Source of the DNA: DASZTV01 sp035548125
GTDB taxonomy: Bacteria; Actinomycetota; Actinomycetes; JAFAQI01
Assembly (NCBI GenBank): GCA_035548125.1
Contig: DASZTV010000004.1
Location: forward strand, 1-13,052
Direction of reading: 5' to 3'
Length of the DNA stretch: 13,052 nucleotides
Below the pieces are notes generated by a model. It was not told the origin of the DNA, did no database searches, and saw nothing but the letters and a program-made list of their open reading frames with translations. Positions 12,164-13,052 of the stretch are shown here, piece after piece. Each line of letters starts with the position of its first letter. The stretch's first letter is position 1. The translations under genes were made by a program, and so were the position numbers.

Positions 12164-13052
12164 CTATCTGCCCTCTCGGCGACCCTTTCTGGCGCGTGCG
12201 AGAGCGAGCGATCCGACGACGGCGAGGGTGGCTCCTGCCCCCGCCGCCGCGCGCGTTGCGTTCCTGCGGTCGACGACGACGAGACTGCGGCCGGCGCGCT
12301 CACCCAGCGATGCGAGATGTTCGGCGAGGGCGGCCTCGTTCGTCCACGCGGGCTTCCAGCCGGCCGCGAGCAGCTGCTGGCTGCCCACGACCCACGGGTG
12401 CATCAGGAAATGAAGGTCGCTGGCCGGGGAGGACAGCACCCCGACGCGGTGGAGCCGTTCGGCCGTGGCGAACGCGACCGCGGCGGGCAGCACGACCGAC
12501 CGCATCCGCGAGATCGACTCCACCTGGTGGCGGTCCAGCCATCCGTCGCAGCCGACCGTCACCGGACCCGCCACGGCACCGGTCGCGGCGAGCACCAGTG
12601 CCGTCGCCAGGTCGTCGGTGTGGCAGAACTGCCAATGGCACGGGCAGTCGCGGATCGCGAGCAACCGGACGGCCTCGAACAGACCGGGCAACAGCGAGTC
12701 GCTGGCCGCACCGACGACAGACGCGGGGCGAACCGGAACGATCTCGAGGTTATTGCCGTGTCCGCGCCGATCCAGACCCGCCCGCTCCATCGCGACCCAG
12801 TCACCGACGAGGCCCTGCGGGGAGCCTGACGTCAAGGCGGCGTCCTCGTCGAGTGGTACCGGGTTCGCGGCCTGTGCTCCGAAGACCATGGCGCTGGTCA
12901 GTAGCACCAACCGGCTCACGCCGGCTGCCACGGCTGCGTCGAGCAGCGCCTCCGTGCCGTCGACGTTGATCGCCCGCCGCGTCGCGGTCGGCGTGGCGGC
13001 CGAACGGTCGGTGGCGAGGTGGACGACCGTGTCGATGCCCGCGAGGTCGTGG
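12164..13052 (-). CDS. Extended-SDR (NAD-dependent epimerase-like) protein, 5'-truncated by the window, YxxxK dyad absent
   Basis: The frame is open to the window edge, so the N-terminal NAD-binding GxxGxxG part lies outside; 295 residues are visible (numbered from the edge). SDR landmarks: GIDTVVHLA (5-13), INVDGTEALLDAA (28-40), the active-site-Ser strand LVLLTSAMVFGA (48-59), VRPASVVG (107-114) and QFCHTDDLATAL (141-152). Where the catalytic YxxxK should be, the chain reads LVGDWVAME (81-89), with neither Tyr nor Lys, so ordinary dehydrogenase/epimerase chemistry is unlikely and a binding or atypical role is more probable. An unusual CPCHWQFCH cluster sits at 136-144. The C-terminus has a hydrophobic stretch (about 268-284) then a very basic end, suggesting a membrane tail. 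Starts at 12931 are internal because homologous sequence continues upstream in frame. It ends 30 bp before the 75-residue gene. Confidence 0.88.
   Translation of the reverse strand, partial: HDLAGIDTVVHLATDRSAATPTATRRAINVDGTEALLDAAVAAGVSRLVLLTSAMVFGAQAANPVPLDEDAALTSGSPQGLVGDWVAMERAGLDRRGHGNNLEIVPVRPASVVGAASDSLLPGLFEAVRLLAIRDCPCHWQFCHTDDLATALVLAATGAVAGPVTVGCDGWLDRHQVESISRMRSVVLPAAVAFATAERLHRVGVLSSPASDLHFLMHPWVVGSQQLLAAGWKPAWTNEAALAEHLASLGERAGRSLVVVDRRNATRAAAGAGATLAVVGSLALARARKGRREGR

Overview
This is a very GC-rich stretch of chromosome from an actinobacterium (phylum Actinomycetota). Evidence for this: the pairing of a UPF0182 membrane protein with a PDZ/Lon-type protease is the arrangement known from Mycobacterium tuberculosis (Rv3193c/Rv3194c); the initiator tRNA is of actinobacterial type; and several genes have no Shine-Dalgarno site but carry a TANNNT hexamer 6-9 nt before the start codon, as expected for leaderless mRNAs. 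I cannot name the genus. All genes lie on the minus strand, so the window reads biologically from right to left.

Reading right to left: (1) a 5'-truncated extended-SDR/epimerase-like protein that lacks the YxxxK dyad and has a possible C-terminal membrane tail (12164-13052); (2) a 75-residue one-helix membrane protein (11906-12133); (3) a 155-residue conserved-type hypothetical with an Ala/Pro-rich tail (11405-11872); (4) a membrane-anchored PDZ plus Lon-type Ser/Lys protease (10283-11362); (5) a large orphan sensor histidine kinase with a multi-helix N-terminus, extracytoplasmic domain, HAMP, PAS, HisKA and HATPase (7532-10210); (6) the UPF0182 membrane protein (4564-7506). A 150-bp promoter-bearing gap follows. 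Then come (7) a secreted subtilisin-family protease ending in twelve evenly spaced Trp residues (2815-4413) and, 7 bp on, (8) a membrane GAF-PAS-GGDEF-EAL cyclic-di-GMP enzyme (39-2807). The reading frame of (8) runs into (9) the initiator tRNA gene (4-77). No stretch over 300 bp lacks a gene.

The most interesting part is the left third. The exported Trp-repeat protease and the cyclic-di-GMP enzyme look like a two-gene unit: shared strand, 7-bp spacing, one clear ribosome site in front of the pair, and an upstream region with a perfect TTGACA flanked by two dyads. I infer a cell-surface proteolysis module tied to cyclic-di-GMP signalling; nothing in the sequence proves it. The cyclic-di-GMP gene uses the anticodon loop of the initiator tRNA for its stop codon, so tRNA maturation from a joint transcript would destroy the end of the message. 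The right two thirds read as a conserved envelope/quality-control neighbourhood, with a histidine kinase sitting between the protease and UPF0182 genes.
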